DNA of 64,000 nucleotides from Thiomonas sp. FB-6 (GCF_000377645.1 NZ_KB898484.1:1-64000), one strand, 5' to 3'. Numbered from the stretch's first letter, positions 27,837-39,304 are shown. The notes: generated by a model not told the origin, from the sequence alone. Numbers and translations are program-made.

Positions 27837-28325
27837 TCAGCGGTAGGGTGCGTCGGCCTCCTTGTTGGGCGCGATTTCGTGTTCGTAGCGATCGCCGACG
27901 GCCAGCAGCATGGGCTTGGTGAAGTACAGGTCGCCGCGCTGTTCGCCGTGGTATTCGAAGATGTGGGTTTCGACGATCGAGTCCACCGGGCAGCTTTCCT
28001 CGCAGAAGCCGCAGAAGATGCACTTGGTCAGGTCGATGTCGTAGCGCGTGGTGCGGCGGGTGCCGTCCTCGCGCTGCGCGCTTTCGATGGTGATGGCCAG
28101 CGCCGGACAAACGGCCTCGCACAGCTTGCAGGCAATGCAGCGCTCTTCCCCGTTGGGGTAGCGGCGCAGCGCGTGCAGGCCGCGGAAACGCGGCGACATC
28201 GGGGTCTTCTCCTCCGGGTACTGCACCGTGATCTTGCGGCGCAGCGCGTACTTGCCGGTCAGGGCCAGGCCCTTGATCAGCTCGACCAGGAAGAAACTGT
28301 TGACGGTATCGAGTACTGCGGACAT
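27837..28325 (-). CDS. nuoI: NADH-quinone oxidoreductase subunit I
   Basis: NuoI carries the N6a and N6b [4Fe-4S] clusters of the complex I peripheral arm that pass electrons towards NuoB. Both binding motifs are intact in the 162-residue protein: [12 protein letters not shown] near residue 63 and [12 protein letters not shown] near residue 102. The protein starts 13 bp after nuoH. Length and the N-terminal amphipathic segment ([18 protein letters not shown]) match the family. Confidence 0.97.
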   Translation of the reverse strand: MSAVLDTVNSFFLVELIKGLALTGKYALRRKITVQYPEEKTPMSPRFRGLHALRRYPNGEERCIACKLCEAVCPALAITIESAQREDGTRRTTRYDIDLTKCIFCGFCEESCPVDSIVETHIFEYHGEQRGDLYFTKPMLLAVGDRYEHEIAPNKEADAPYR

Positions 28326-28338
28326 TCCTGGCTCCGGT

Positions 28339-29400
28339 TCAGTTCCAGATGGACCACGGGGTCTGCATCCAGGCGCCGATCAGGACCAGCCAGACCAGCG
28401 TGACGGGAATGAAGATCTTCCAGCCCAGGCGCATGATCTGGTCATAGCGGTAGCGCGGGAAGCTGGCGCGCACCCACAGGAACATGGTGACCAGCACGAA
28501 GGCCTTGAGGCCCAGCCAGATCCAGCCCGGGATGAAGCCGAGGAAGGCGAAGGGCGCGTCCCAGCCGCCCAGGAACATCACGGCGGCCAGGAAGGACACC
28601 AGGATCATGTTCGCGTACTCGGCGAGGAAGAACAGCGCGAAGGACATGCCCGAGTACTCGACCATGTGCCCGGCGACGATCTCGGACTCGCCTTCGACCA
28701 CGTCGAAGGGGTGGCGGTTGGTCTCGGCGATGCCCGAGATCATGTAGACCACGAAGATCGGCAGCAGCGGCAGCCAGTTCCACGACAGCAGGTTCAGCCC
28801 CATGGAGGCGAAACGCCCGTGCTGCTGCCCGGCGACGATCTGGGTCAGGTTCAGGCTGCCGGAGACCATCAGCACCACCACCATGCAGAAGCCCATGGCG
28901 ATTTCGTAGCTGACCATCTGCGCCGAAGCGCGCAGCGCGCCGAGGAAGGCGTACTTGGAGTTCGAGGCCCATCCGGCGATGATGACGCCGTAGACCTCGA
29001 CGGAGGTCACCGCCAGCAGCAGCAGCAGGCCGGCGTTGACGTTGACCAGCGCGACCTCGGGTCCGAAGGGAATCACCGACCACGCGACCAGCGCCGGCGT
29101 CAGGGTCATGATGGGCCCGAGCACGAACAGGAAGTGGCTGGACCGCGTGGGAATGACGATTTCCTTGAAGATGAACTTCAGGCCGTCGGCGATGGGCTGC
29201 AGCAGCCCGAAGGGTCCCACCCGGTTGGGCCCGATGCGCACCTGGATCCAGCCGATGACCTTGCGTTCCCACAGGGTCAGGTAGGCCACCCCGATGAACA
29301 CGGGCAGCACGATCAGGACGATGCGCAGGATGTCCCAGACCAGGGGCCAGGCGAAGGGGCCGAGCAGCTTGAGTCCGCTGGAAGTGAAGGCGTCGAGCAT
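28339..29400 (-). CDS. nuoH: NADH-quinone oxidoreductase subunit H
   Basis: NuoH forms the membrane part of the quinone chamber of complex I. The 353-residue, eight-helix protein contains the conserved [46 protein letters not shown] and [19 protein letters not shown] stretches with their charged residues intact. It begins 3 bp after the nuoG stop and is followed by nuoI at 13 bp, as part of the uninterrupted nuo operon. Confidence 0.97.
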   Translation of the reverse strand: MLDAFTSSGLKLLGPFAWPLVWDILRIVLIVLPVFIGVAYLTLWERKVIGWIQVRIGPNRVGPFGLLQPIADGLKFIFKEIVIPTRSSHFLFVLGPIMTLTPALVAWSVIPFGPEVALVNVNAGLLLLLAVTSVEVYGVIIAGWASNSKYAFLGALRASAQMVSYEIAMGFCMVVVLMVSGSLNLTQIVAGQQHGRFASMGLNLLSWNWLPLLPIFVVYMISGIAETNRHPFDVVEGESEIVAGHMVEYSGMSFALFFLAEYANMILVSFLAAVMFLGGWDAPFAFLGFIPGWIWLGLKAFVLVTMFLWVRASFPRYRYDQIMRLGWKIFIPVTLVWLVLIGAWMQTPWSIWN

Positions 29401-29403
29401 GGT

Positions 29404-31743
29404 TCAGACCTTGTGCACGGAAACGCGGCCGAACATCGGCCCCAGCGGCTGCGTCGCGGGATGGGCCGCGGCGATGCGCACGACGCCGCTGGCCAGCAGG
29501 GGGTCCAGGCGGGCCGGCAGCTCGGCGCTGGCCTGGCCCTGCTGCACGCGCACGGTGGCGCCGGGCTGCAGACCCAGGCGCTCCCAGGCGTCGCGCGGCA
29601 GCGCCACCTGCGCGGCGCGCTGGCCGTCCACGGTGCGTTGCAGCGACGGCGAGCGGCGCACGATGGCGTCGCTGCTGTAGATCGGCACGTCGGACACGCG
29701 CTCGAATCCCTCGCCGGCCTCGGCCGCGCCCAGTTCCAGCGCCTGCGGCACCTGCACCTGCGGCAGCGCCAGCGCGGCGACCACGTCCACGCCCTTCAGC
29801 GCGGCTTCGCGTACCTGCTCGGTGGTGTCGAATTCGAAGCCCGGCAGGCCGAGCTGGTTGGCCAGCACGCGCAGCACCTTCCAGGCCGGACGCGAGCTGC
29901 CCACCGAGGGCGCCACCTGCTGGAAGGACTGCACGCGGCCTTCGCAATTGATCAGGCTGCCGGCGGTCTCGCTGAACGGCGCCACCGGCAGCAGGACCTG
30001 GGCGTACTGCTCCAGGTCGGCGTTGCGGTAGGCGCTCATGGCCACGACGAAGGCGCTGCGCCGAAGCGCCGCGGCCGCGGCCGCGCCGTCGAACAGGTCG
30101 AGCTCGGGCTCCAGGCCCAGCAGCAGCATGGCGCTGGGGGTCCTGGCCAGCATCTGCGCCGCGCCCTGCCCCGCGCCGCGCGGCACGGCGCCCATCAGGT
30201 GGGCCCCGACGGTGTTGCCGGCTTCCACGGTATAGCCGAAGCGCACGCCGGCGGTCTGGGCGATCCAGCGCGCCAGCGTCTCCAGCGTGGAAGCCTGGGG
30301 ATGCTGCGCGGCGGCGTTGCCCAGCCACACCACGGCACGCTGCTTGCCCACCAGGCTGGCGGCCACGTCGCGCGCGGCCTGTGCCGGCTCGATCGAGGCC
30401 AGCGCCGCCGGACGCTGCACGCCCGCGGCATCGGCCACGGCGGCGGCCACGCCGGCCAGCTCGGCCACCCAGGCGCCGGGAGCGGCGGCCAGCGCGGCAT
30501 GCAAGGACATCAGCGCGTCGTCGCGGCTGGCGTGCAGCACGCTGACCTGGGTGCCGGCGCGCGCGGCGCGGCGCAGGCGCGCAGCCAGCAGCGGATGATC
30601 CTTGCGCAGGAAGGAGCCGACCACGAAGGCCGCCTGCAACTGCCCCACCTCGGCCAGCGCCAGGCCCAGCGAGGGCACGGCCTGCTGAGGCGACGTGTCG
30701 CTGCGGCGCAGCCGGGTGTCGATGTTCTCGCTGCCCAGCCCGCGCAGCACGCGCCCGAGCAGGTACAGCTCCTCGTTGGTCGACAGCGGCGAGGCCAGCG
30801 CGCCCAGCGCCTGCGGGCCCTCGACCTCGACCACGCGCTTGAGCCCGTTGGCCACGAAGCTCAGCGCGGTCGGCCAGTCCACCTCGCGCCACGCGCCCTC
30901 GTCGCGCACCATCGGCGCCGTGAGGCGGTCGGCGCTGGCCAGGCCCTCGTAGCTGAAGCGGTCGCGGTCGGACAGCCAGCACTCGTTGACGGCCTCGTTG
31001 GTCTGCGGCACCACGCGCACCACGCGGTTGGCCTTGACCTGCATGATCAGGTTGGCGCCCACGCTATCGTGCGGGCTCACCGAGGCGCGGCGCGACAGTT
31101 CCCAGGGGCGGGCCTCGAAGCGGAAGGGCTTGCTGGTCAGCGCGCCCACCGGGCACAGGTCGATCATGTTGCCCGACAGCTCGGATTCGATCGAGCCCTC
31201 GAGGAAGGTGGTGATCTCGGAATGCTCGCCGCGGTTGGCCATGCCCAGTTCCATCAGGCCGCCCACTTCCTGCCCGAATCGCACGCAACGGGTGCAGTGG
31301 ATGCAGCGGGTCATTTCCTCCATGCCCACCAGCGGCCCGGCGTTCTTGTGGAACACCACGCGCTTTTCTTCCTGATAGCGCGAGGTGGAGGCCCCGTAGC
31401 CCACGGCCAGGTCCTGCAGCTGGCACTCGCCGCCCTGGTCGCAGATGGGGCAGTCCAGCGGATGGTTGATCAGCAGGAACTCCATCACCCCCTTCTGCGC
31501 CTGGATCGCGCGCTCCGAGCGGGTGCGCACGATCATGCCCTGGGCGACCGGCGTGGCGCAGGCCGGCAGCGGCTTGGGCGCCTTTTCCACGTCGACCAGG
31601 CACATGCGGCAGTTGGCCGCGATGGACAGCTTGGGGTGATAGCAGAAGTGCGGCACGTACAGGTCGAGCTTGCGCGTGGCGTCCATCACCATGGAGCCTT
31701 CGGGCACTTCGACCTTGTGACCGTCGATTTCGAGTTCAACCAT
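29404..31743 (-). CDS. nuoG: NADH-quinone oxidoreductase subunit G
   Basis: NuoG is the large Fe-S subunit of the complex I peripheral arm (779 residues). Seen: an N-terminal [2Fe-2S] domain (CYHPKLSIAANCRMC...C), a His-Cys3 cluster motif (HPLDCPICDQGGEC), a [4Fe-4S] motif (RCIHCTRC...CPVGAL) and a molybdopterin-oxidoreductase-like C-terminal fold. The position of the extra N7 cluster reads SVSPHDSVGANL without the CxxCxxxC pattern, so N7 is absent, as in mitochondrial-type subunits. ATG at 31743 (MVELEIDG) is chosen; the open frame upstream overlaps nuoF and is a shadow. The gap from nuoF is 47 bp. Confidence 0.96.
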   Translation of the reverse strand: MVELEIDGHKVEVPEGSMVMDATRKLDLYVPHFCYHPKLSIAANCRMCLVDVEKAPKPLPACATPVAQGMIVRTRSERAIQAQKGVMEFLLINHPLDCPICDQGGECQLQDLAVGYGASTSRYQEEKRVVFHKNAGPLVGMEEMTRCIHCTRCVRFGQEVGGLMELGMANRGEHSEITTFLEGSIESELSGNMIDLCPVGALTSKPFRFEARPWELSRRASVSPHDSVGANLIMQVKANRVVRVVPQTNEAVNECWLSDRDRFSYEGLASADRLTAPMVRDEGAWREVDWPTALSFVANGLKRVVEVEGPQALGALASPLSTNEELYLLGRVLRGLGSENIDTRLRRSDTSPQQAVPSLGLALAEVGQLQAAFVVGSFLRKDHPLLAARLRRAARAGTQVSVLHASRDDALMSLHAALAAAPGAWVAELAGVAAAVADAAGVQRPAALASIEPAQAARDVAASLVGKQRAVVWLGNAAAQHPQASTLETLARWIAQTAGVRFGYTVEAGNTVGAHLMGAVPRGAGQGAAQMLARTPSAMLLLGLEPELDLFDGAAAAAALRRSAFVVAMSAYRNADLEQYAQVLLPVAPFSETAGSLINCEGRVQSFQQVAPSVGSSRPAWKVLRVLANQLGLPGFEFDTTEQVREAALKGVDVVAALALPQVQVPQALELGAAEAGEGFERVSDVPIYSSDAIVRRSPSLQRTVDGQRAAQVALPRDAWERLGLQPGATVRVQQGQASAELPARLDPLLASGVVRIAAAHPATQPLGPMFGRVSVHKV

Positions 31744-31790
31744 GACGTCAGAGTCTCTCGGGGCGTGCGTTGCTTGGGCGGGCTGCGGCT

Positions 31791-33122
31791 TCAGACGTAG
31801 GCCGGAACCAGGCAGGTCTTGTGTTCGATGTGGTGCTCGAACTCGGCGTGGAAATGGCGCACGAAGGATTTCACCGGCATGGCCGCCGCGTCGCCCAGCG
31901 CGCAGATGGTGCGCCCGGCGATGTTGTCCGACACCGAATTGAGCAGGTCCAGGTCCTCGGGACGGCCCTGGCCGTGCTCGATGCGATGCACCACGCGCCA
32001 CAGCCAGCCCGTGCCCTCGCGGCAGGGCGTGCACTGGCCGCAGGATTCGTGCTGGTAGAAGTAGGACAGGCGCTGCAGGGACCTGACCATGCAGCGCGAC
32101 TCGTCGAGCACGATCACCGCGCCCGAGCCCAGCATGGAGCCGGCCTTGGAGATGGAGTCGTAGTCCATCGTGCAGTCCATGATCACCGAGGCCGGCAGCA
32201 CCGGGGCGGAGGAGCCGCCCGGGATCACCGCCTTGAGGCCGCGCCCGCCGCGCACCCCGCCGGCCAGGGCCAGCAGTTCGGCGAAGGGCGTGCCCATCGG
32301 GATCTCGTAGTTGCCCGGGCGCGCGACGTCGCCCGAGACCGAGTAGATCTTGGTGCCGCCGTTGTTGGGCTTGCCGGTCTCCACGTAGGCGGCGGCGCCG
32401 TTGCGGATGATCCAGGGCACCGCGGCGAAGGTCTCGGTGTTGTTGATGGTCGTGGGCTTGCCGTACAGGCCGAAGCTGGCCGGGAACGGCGGCTTGAAGC
32501 GCGGCTGGCCCTTCTTGCCTTCCAGCGACTCCAGCAGCGCCGTCTCCTCGCCGCAGATGTAGGCGCCGAAGCCGTGCGAGGCGTGCAACTGGAAGTTGAA
32601 GCCGCTGCCCAGGATGTTGTCGCCGAGGAAGCCGGCGGCACGCGCCTCGTCGAGCGCCTCCTCGAAGCGCTCGTAGTCGGCGAAGATCTCGCCGTGAATG
32701 TAGTTGTAGCCCACGCCGATGCCCATCGCGTAGGCGGCGATGGCCATGCCCTCGATCACGATGTGGGGGTTGAAGCGCAGGATGTCACGGTCCTTGAAGG
32801 TCCCGGGCTCGCCCTCGTCGGAATTGCACACCAGGTACTTCGCCCCCGGGAACTGGCGCGGCATGAAGCTCCACTTCAGCCCGGTGGGGAAGCCCGCGCC
32901 GCCGCGCCCGCGCAGCGCCGAGGCCTTGACCTCGGCGATAACCTGCTCCGGGCTCATGCCGGGCTGGCCGTCGGCGCCGAGGATGCGGCGCAGCGCCTGG
33001 TAGCCGTCGCGCTTGAGGTAGTCCTGCAGGCGCCAGTTGGCGCCGTCCAGGCCGGCGAGGATCTGCGGCCGGATGTGGCGGCCGTGGAAACAGGTTTCGG
33101 CCCCGCTCGAAGCGAAGGTCAT
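31791..33122 (-). CDS. nuoF: NADH-quinone oxidoreductase subunit F
   Basis: NuoF binds NADH, FMN and the N3 [4Fe-4S] cluster and is the electron entry point of complex I. The 443-residue protein shows [13 protein letters not shown] (FMN/NADH), [13 protein letters not shown], the glycine-rich [10 protein letters not shown] region and the cluster motif [12 protein letters not shown]. The start ATG at 33122 overlaps the nuoE stop by 4 bp (ATGA), indicating translational coupling; the open frame upstream belongs to nuoE in another frame. Confidence 0.97.
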   Translation of the reverse strand: MTFASSGAETCFHGRHIRPQILAGLDGANWRLQDYLKRDGYQALRRILGADGQPGMSPEQVIAEVKASALRGRGGAGFPTGLKWSFMPRQFPGAKYLVCNSDEGEPGTFKDRDILRFNPHIVIEGMAIAAYAMGIGVGYNYIHGEIFADYERFEEALDEARAAGFLGDNILGSGFNFQLHASHGFGAYICGEETALLESLEGKKGQPRFKPPFPASFGLYGKPTTINNTETFAAVPWIIRNGAAAYVETGKPNNGGTKIYSVSGDVARPGNYEIPMGTPFAELLALAGGVRGGRGLKAVIPGGSSAPVLPASVIMDCTMDYDSISKAGSMLGSGAVIVLDESRCMVRSLQRLSYFYQHESCGQCTPCREGTGWLWRVVHRIEHGQGRPEDLDLLNSVSDNIAGRTICALGDAAAMPVKSFVRHFHAEFEHHIEHKTCLVPAYV

Positions 33123-33634
33123 GACGCTTGTCCTCCGGTTTGTCCTTCCGAACGCGCCTGCGAGCGCAGCGACTCGAGGAGCGCGTCGATGCGCTCGCGG
33201 TCGAGGAAGCTGCACATGCGGCGGTCATTGACCAGCGCCACCGGCGCGTCGCCGCAGGCGCCCAGGCATTCGCACTCCTGCAGCGTGAACAGGCCGTCGG
33301 CGGTGGTCTCGCCCAGCGCCACGCCGAGCTTTTCGCTCAGGTACTGCGCGGCCTGCGCGCCACCGCTCAGCTGGCACGGCAGGTTGGTGCACACGTTGAG
33401 CTTGAAGCGCCCCACGGGCCGGGTGTTGAACATGTTGTAGAAGGTCACCACCTCGTGCACCGCGATCGGCGGCATGCCGATGTACTCGGCCACCTCGAGC
33501 TCGGATTCAGGGGAGATCCAGCCGCGTTCGGCCTGCACGACGGACAAGGCCGCGATCACCGCCGACTGCTTCTGGTCGGCCGGGTACTTGGCCAGCTCGC
33601 GGTCGATGCGCTGGCGGGTGGTTTCTGACAGCAT
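33119..33634 (-). CDS. nuoE: NADH-quinone oxidoreductase subunit E
   Basis: NuoE is a thioredoxin-fold subunit that carries the N1a [2Fe-2S] cluster beside NuoF. In 171 residues it shows the four ligand cysteines in VCTNLPCQ and ECECLGACG, and [15 protein letters not shown] before them. It overlaps nuoF by 4 bp at its end and starts 6 bp after the nuoD stop. Length is typical of the family. Confidence 0.97.
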   Translation of the reverse strand: MLSETTRQRIDRELAKYPADQKQSAVIAALSVVQAERGWISPESELEVAEYIGMPPIAVHEVVTFYNMFNTRPVGRFKLNVCTNLPCQLSGGAQAAQYLSEKLGVALGETTADGLFTLQECECLGACGDAPVALVNDRRMCSFLDRERIDALLESLRSQARSEGQTGGQAS

Positions 33635-33640
33635 GGGGGT

Positions 33641-34894
<1,254 letters not shown>

Positions 34895-34909
34895 GTCGGA
34901 TCCAGGATT

Positions 34910-35533
34910 TCAGGCGCCGGGTTGGTTGCGCTCGCGCGGAAGGTCGCCGTAGCCGGCCTCGCGTACCACGCGCGGCACGATCTCGCGCGGCTCGATGCTC
35001 ACCGGCTGGTACACCACGCGCCGGGCCTCGGGGTCGTAGCGCATCTCCACCGTGCCGCTGACGGGGAAATCCTTGCGGAAGGGGTGGCCGATGAAGCCGT
35101 AGTCGGTGAGCAGGCGGCGCAGGTCCTCGTGCCCCTCGAACACCACGCCATACAGGTCGAAGGCCTCGCGCTCGTACCAGCTGGCGGCGTTCCACACGGG
35201 GTTGATGGACGCCACCACCGGCAGTTCGTCGTCGGCGCAGCCCACGCGCACGCGCACGCGCTGGTTCAGGCTCACCGACAGCAGGTGCAGAACGACCACG
35301 AAACGCGCGCCTTCGCGCAGGCCGTCGCCGTAGCCCTGGTAGTCCACCACGCAGAGGTCCATCAGCTGCTCGAAGCGCAGCGCCGGCGCATCGCGCAGCT
35401 GCGTGCAGGCCTGCACGTAGGAGGCCGCAGCCAGGTCGATGGTGAGTTCACCCAGATCCGCGCGCATGCCGAGCAGGGCTTCGCCCAGTTGCTGCCGGAT
35501 TTCTTCTTGAAGCCGTTCGAGTTTGCTGGACAT
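34910..35533 (-). CDS. nuoC: NADH-quinone oxidoreductase subunit C
   Basis: NuoC (30-kDa subunit) is part of the complex I connecting module. The 207-residue protein has the family signature [22 protein letters not shown] followed by [12 protein letters not shown] at 35533 ([11 protein letters not shown]) is used; the long open frame upstream is the antiphase shadow of nuoB. Spacing is 44 bp from nuoB and 15 bp to nuoD. Confidence 0.96.
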   Translation of the reverse strand: MSSKLERLQEEIRQQLGEALLGMRADLGELTIDLAAASYVQACTQLRDAPALRFEQLMDLCVVDYQGYGDGLREGARFVVVLHLLSVSLNQRVRVRVGCADDELPVVASINPVWNAASWYEREAFDLYGVVFEGHEDLRRLLTDYGFIGHPFRKDFPVSGTVEMRYDPEARRVVYQPVSIEPREIVPRVVREAGYGDLPRERNQPGA

Positions 35534-35577
35534 CGGGAAACGGGCCTGAAAGGAGGAGCCTTCGCCGGGAACGCCGT

Positions 35578-36054
35578 TCAGCGGGCGATGGTGTTGGTGC
35601 GGCGGATCTTGTTCTGCAGTTGCACGAGGCCGTACAGCAGCGCCTCCGCGGTGGGCGGGCAGCCCGGCACGTAGACGTCCACCGGCACGATGCGGTCGCA
35701 GCCGCGCACCACCGAGTAGGAGTAGTGGTAGTAGCCGCCGCCGTTGGCGCAGGAGCCCATGGAGACCACCCAGCGCGGCTCGGGCATCTGGTCGTACACG
35801 CGGCGCAGCGCCGGGGCCATCTTGTTGCACAGCGTGCCGGCCACGATCATCAGGTCCGACTGGCGCGGGCTGGGGCGGAACACGATGCCGAAACGGTCCA
35901 GGTCGTAGCGCGCGGCCCCCGCATGCATCATCTCCACCGCGCAACAGGCCAGACCGAAGGTCATCGGCCAGAGCGACCCCGTGCGCGTCCAGTTGATCAG
36001 CTTGTCAGCTGTGGTGGTAATGAAACCTTCGCTCAGAACACCTTCGATACTCAT
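35578..36054 (-). CDS. nuoB: NADH-quinone oxidoreductase subunit B
   Basis: NuoB carries cluster N2, the final electron donor to quinone. The 158-residue protein has the tandem CC in [13 protein letters not shown] and the further ligands in [19 protein letters not shown] and [12 protein letters not shown]. The hydrophobic loop LWPMTFG precedes the Cys pair. It is the second gene of the operon, 86 bp after nuoA. Confidence 0.97.
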   Translation of the reverse strand: MSIEGVLSEGFITTTADKLINWTRTGSLWPMTFGLACCAVEMMHAGAARYDLDRFGIVFRPSPRQSDLMIVAGTLCNKMAPALRRVYDQMPEPRWVVSMGSCANGGGYYHYSYSVVRGCDRIVPVDVYVPGCPPTAEALLYGLVQLQNKIRRTNTIAR

Positions 36055-36140
36055 CGCAGATCCCCAAACCTCGCATCACCGACATTCCCGGGCATGCCCG
36101 GGGCCGTGGCCCCGGTCCGCTCGAGCAGACACCCGAGCGC

Positions 36141-36500
36141 TCACTCCCAGTCGAGCGCGCCCTTCTTCCACTCGTAGATGAAGCCCACGACCAGAATGGA
36201 CAGGAAGATCATCATCGCCCAGAACCCCACGGCACCGATCTTCTTCAGCGCCACGGCCCACGGGAACAGGAAGGCAATCTCGAGGTCGAACAGAATGAAC
36301 AGGATCGCCACCAGGTAGTAGCGGACGTCGAACTTCATGCGCGCGTCCTCGAAAGCCTCGAAGCCGCATTCATAGGGGGAGTTCTTGGCGCTGTCGGGGC
36401 GCGAGGGCCCGAGCAAGCGCCCCAGCGCCATCGGGGCGACGCTGACGGCGATGCCGATCAGGATGAACAGCAAGACTGGCAGGTACTGCTCGACGAACAT
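36141..36500 (-). CDS. nuoA: NADH-quinone oxidoreductase subunit A
   Basis: NuoA is a three-helix membrane subunit of complex I and the first gene of the operon. The 119-residue protein shows the loop motif [20 protein letters not shown] and [12 protein letters not shown] at 36500 is supported by AGGAGGG 5 bp upstream. The open frame extends to 36620 but only across the leader with hairpins. A tRNA-Leu gene lies 137 bp upstream on the same strand. Confidence 0.97.
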   Translation of the reverse strand: MFVEQYLPVLLFILIGIAVSVAPMALGRLLGPSRPDSAKNSPYECGFEAFEDARMKFDVRYYLVAILFILFDLEIAFLFPWAVALKKIGAVGFWAMMIFLSILVVGFIYEWKKGALDWE

Positions 36501-36581
36501 CACGCCCTCCTCGTCATGTCTGACGCCGCGAGGGCGGGCCGCGTTCGCAGCGTTCCCCCCGGCAGATTCGCGCAAATCAGC

Positions 36582-36625
36582 GCCGCCGCATCGCGGCGGC
36601 TGCCAGCCCGCGTGCTGCACGCGGG
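36582..36625 (-). other. Two adjacent perfect hairpins between tRNA-Leu and nuoA
   Basis: On the transcribed minus strand, CCCGCGTG-CAG-CACGCGGG (36607-36625) is followed 6 nt later by GCCGCCGC-GAT-GCGGCGGC (36582-36600). Both are 8-bp perfect stems with 3-nt loops, starting 12 nt after the tRNA CCA. No U-tract follows, so full termination is unlikely. A role in tRNA 3' processing, attenuation or protecting the nuo mRNA end is inferred. Confidence 0.5.
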
Positions 36626-36636
36626 TCCTTCCTGTG

Positions 36637-36721
36637 TGGTGCCGACGGCGAGACTCGAACTCGCACAGCTTTCGCCACTACCCCCTCAAGATAGCGTGTC
36701 TACCAATTTCACCACGTCGGC
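36637..36721 (-). tRNA. tRNA-Leu (anticodon GAG)
   Basis: This 85-nt gene with encoded CCA has acceptor arms GCCGACG and CGTCGGC. The D-arm region is GTGAAATTGGTAGACAC. The anticodon stem-loop is CTATC-TTGAGGG-GGTAG with anticodon GAG, and a variable arm of the class II type follows. The T-arm contains GTTCGAGTC. It lies upstream of nuoA on the same strand, downstream of secG, and may share a transcript with the nuo operon. Confidence 0.97.
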
Positions 36722-37029
36722 CATGACGCTCGAACGAGCACCACGGGTTTTCTACCTTGCCCGCTCCCTCGAATCCGGTCGCGGCTGGCGGGTTTTTTCA
36801 CACCCCGGAGGAAGGGGGATTCACCCGCCGTATTCATGGGCCAAGCATGCGGCGCGAAAACCGTGTTCCGGATTCGCGCAACCCGTCAATCTTAAGGCCT
36901 GCGCTGTTGCGACGCAACGTTTGCAGCGCCTTGCTTGCGCTGCGGCAAAGCACGCCACGCGAGCCCCTTGACAAGAGGCAAGGCGCGTGTTGTGCATTGC
37001 AACAAAACGCTACAGGATCCAGCGCCCGA
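36722..37029. other. 308-bp intergenic region between secG and tRNA-Leu
   Basis: No credible ORF is present. On the minus strand this region holds the secG 3' flank and the likely promoter for tRNA-Leu/nuo. A run of T on the plus strand near 36800 follows only a weak 5-bp stem and no plus-strand gene ends there. Confidence 0.5.
36889..36917 (-). promoter_or_regulatory. Candidate sigma70 promoter for tRNA-Leu and nuo operon
   Basis: Read on the minus strand, TTGCGT (36917-36912) and TAAGAT (36894-36889) are separated by exactly 17 bp, matching 3/6 and 4/6 of the sigma70 consensus. This would start transcription about 160 bp upstream of the tRNA. The match is moderate and other promoters nearby are possible. 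Confidence 0.3.
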
Positions 37030-37443
37030 TCAGGGCTTGGCCTTGGCCGGAGCGGAGCCCGCCGCCGGCGCCTGCACGCTGCCCGGAATCTGCGCCACGC
37101 CGCCTTGCGAACCCGCGGGCGCCGGCTTGGAGGCCGCCGGGGCGCCCTGCGGCGCCAGGGTCTTGCCGGCCAACTCGCCCATCACGCCGCCGCCGCTGTC
37201 GGCCGGGCGCGTGCCGAAATAGGCCAGCGCGAGGGTGCAGACGAAAAAGATGCTCGCCGCCGCCGCGGTGCTGCGGCTGAGGAAGTTGGCCGAGCCGGTG
37301 GCGCCGAACAGGCTGCCCGAGGCTCCGGAGCCGAAGGACGCGCCCATGTCGGCGCCCTTGCCATGCTGCAGCAGGATCAGCCCGACCATGGACATGGCGG
37401 AGAGGATCTGCACGACGAGAATCAGGTTGAGGACGAGGGTCAT
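37030..37443 (-). CDS. secG: Preprotein translocase subunit SecG
   Basis: SecG is the small two-helix subunit of the SecYEG channel in the inner membrane. The 137 residues begin with a helix (LVLNLILVVQILSAMSMVGLIL). The conserved LLQHGKGADMGASFGSGASG loop and a second helix (ASIFFVCTLALAYF) follow. The protein then has an extended Ala/Pro/Gly-rich tail of about 50 residues, common in Betaproteobacteria. It follows tpiA by 22 bp on the same strand. Confidence 0.95.
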   Translation of the reverse strand: MTLVLNLILVVQILSAMSMVGLILLQHGKGADMGASFGSGASGSLFGATGSANFLSRSTAAAASIFFVCTLALAYFGTRPADSGGGVMGELAGKTLAPQGAPAASKPAPAGSQGGVAQIPGSVQAPAAGSAPAKAKP

Positions 37444-37465
37444 GGTGAACAGGGAAAACCGTTTG

Positions 37466-38212
37466 TCAGTGACTGCCGGCGGCCGCCGCGATGGCCAGGA
37501 AATCCGCCGCCTTGAGCGACGCGCCGCCGATCAGGCCGCCGTCGATGTCGGGTTGCGCGAACAGTTCGCGCGCGTTGTCGGGCTTGACGCTGCCGCCGTA
37601 CAGCATCGGCAGCGCATCGGCGTCGATCTTGTGGTGCCGCGCCCGCTCGCGCAGGAAGGCGTGCACCTGCTGCGCCTGCGCCGCACTGGCGCTGCGCCCG
37701 GTGCCGATGGCCCACACAGGCTCGTAGGCCAGCACGATGCCTTCGGCCTGCGCGCCCAGCAGGTGCAGCACGGCGTCGAGCTGCAGCCCCACCACCGCTT
37801 CGGTCTGGGCCTGCTCGCGCTGCTCCAGCGTCTCCCCCACGCACACGATGGGCGTGAGCCCGCAGGCCAGCGCGCGTTGCGCCTTCGCCGCCACCACGGC
37901 GTCGTTCTCGCCGTGCAGGCCGCGGCGCTCGGAATGCCCCACGATCACATGGCCGCAGCCGAACTCGCGCAACATGCCCGCGGCCACCTCGCCGGTGTAG
38001 GCGCCCTGCTCGTGCATCGAGCAGTCCTGCGCGCCCAGCGCGATGCCCGAGCCGTCGAGCAGGGCCTGCGCCTGCGCCAGGTACGGAAAGGGCACGCACA
38101 CCGCCAGCTCGCAGGCCGGCCGCGGCGCGGCGACGAGCGCGTCGAGCAGTTCGCGGTTGGCCTGCAGGCTCCCGTGCATTTTCCAGTTCCCGGCGACCAT
38201 CGTTCGGCGCAT
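37466..38212 (-). CDS. tpiA: Triosephosphate isomerase
   Basis: TpiA interconverts dihydroxyacetone phosphate and glyceraldehyde 3-phosphate in glycolysis and gluconeogenesis. The 248-residue protein has all catalytic parts: Lys in GNWKMHG, His in IVGHSERR, Glu in [11 protein letters not shown] and the phosphate loops [10 protein letters not shown] and [12 protein letters not shown] at 38212 ([11 protein letters not shown]) is used; the open frame upstream is a shadow of the quinone oxidoreductase gene. Confidence 0.97.
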   Translation of the reverse strand: MRRTMVAGNWKMHGSLQANRELLDALVAAPRPACELAVCVPFPYLAQAQALLDGSGIALGAQDCSMHEQGAYTGEVAAGMLREFGCGHVIVGHSERRGLHGENDAVVAAKAQRALACGLTPIVCVGETLEQREQAQTEAVVGLQLDAVLHLLGAQAEGIVLAYEPVWAIGTGRSASAAQAQQVHAFLRERARHHKIDADALPMLYGGSVKPDNARELFAQPDIDGGLIGGASLKAADFLAIAAAAGSH

Positions 38213-38265
38213 GCGTTCGTCTCCTCGGTTCAAAGGCTTCAGGCGGCCCTCGCCGCCCGGGTGCA

Positions 38266-39258
38266 TCAGTTCCAGCTCAGGGCGATCTTGCCCACGTGTT
38301 CGCCGGCCTCGAGCATCTGGTGCGCGCGCACGATGTCCTGCGCGGGCAGCACCGCGTGCATGCGCGGACGCACGCGCCCGGACTCGATCAGCGGCCACAC
38401 CTGCTGCTCCAGCGAGCGCGCCAGCGCGCTCTTGAAGGCCGCGTCGCGCGGGCGCAGCGTCGAGCCGGTGATGTGCAGGCGCCTGCGCATGAGCAGCGAA
38501 GCATCGAAGCCGGCGGCCGTGCCGCCCTGCACCGCCACGATCACCAGGCGCCCGTCCTCGGCCAGGCTGCGTACTTCGCGGGCCACGTAGTCGCCCGCCA
38601 CCATGTCCAGGATCACGTCGACGCCGCGCTTGTCCGTGCCCTCGCGCACCACTTCCGCGAAATCCTGCTCGCGGTAGTTGATGGCGCGCTCGGCGCCCAG
38701 TTCCACGCAGGCCTGGCACTTGGCCGCGCTGCCCGCGGTGGCCCACACCCGCGCACCCAGCGCGTGGGCCAGTTGCACCGCGGTGCTGCCGATGCCGCTG
38801 GCACCGCCCTGCACCAGCACGTGTTCACCCGCCTTCAGCGCACCGCGCTGGAACAGGTTATGCCAGACCGTGAAGAAGGTTTCCGGAATCGCCGCCGCCT
38901 CGACGTCGCTCAGCGAACCGGGCGCCTCGATGCACTGGCCGGCCGGCACCACGCAGTAATCCGCGTAGCCGCCGCCGTTGACCAGCGCCACCACGCGCTG
39001 GCCGGTGCGCAGCGAAGTGCCCGCGTAGTCGCCCTCGAGCACCTCGCCGCAGACCTCCAGGCCCGGGATGTCCGAGGCCCCCGGCGGCGGCGGGTACGAG
39101 CCCTGGCGCTGCAGCAGGTCCGGACGGTTGACGCCGAAGGCGCGCACGCGCAACAGCACCTCGCCGGCGCCGGGGCGCGGCATCGGGCGCTCGGCCCAAC
39201 GCAGCACCTCGGGCCCGCCCGGTGCCGTGATCTCGGCCACCCGCATGGTCTGGCTCAT
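38266..39258 (-). CDS. NAD(P)H:quinone oxidoreductase, zinc-free MDR (PIG3-like)
   Basis: The 330-residue protein belongs to the medium-chain dehydrogenase/reductase superfamily. It has an N-terminal GroES-like fold with [20 protein letters not shown] and a Rossmann domain with [18 protein letters not shown]. The Zn ligands of alcohol dehydrogenases are absent, and the sequence fits the PIG3/quinone oxidoreductase branch that reduces quinones with NADPH. It lies between pnp and tpiA on the same strand, 53 bp before tpiA. The exact substrate is unknown. Confidence 0.9.
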   Translation of the reverse strand: MSQTMRVAEITAPGGPEVLRWAERPMPRPGAGEVLLRVRAFGVNRPDLLQRQGSYPPPPGASDIPGLEVCGEVLEGDYAGTSLRTGQRVVALVNGGGYADYCVVPAGQCIEAPGSLSDVEAAAIPETFFTVWHNLFQRGALKAGEHVLVQGGASGIGSTAVQLAHALGARVWATAGSAAKCQACVELGAERAINYREQDFAEVVREGTDKRGVDVILDMVAGDYVAREVRSLAEDGRLVIVAVQGGTAAGFDASLLMRRRLHITGSTLRPRDAAFKSALARSLEQQVWPLIESGRVRPRMHAVLPAQDIVRAHQMLEAGEHVGKIALSWN

Positions 39259-39304
39259 GGCTTCAGGCTCCTTCGCTCGGGGAGGTCGGCGCGCGCGGGC
39301 CCGC

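Noticed and set aside
28228-31800. 1190-codon plus-strand open frame opposite nuoGHI
   Set aside because: It is antisense to well-conserved nuo genes with low-complexity composition; shadow.
36795-36830. T-run after a GC stem near the tRNA, possible plus-strand terminator
   Set aside because: The stem is only about 5 bp and no plus-strand gene ends nearby.
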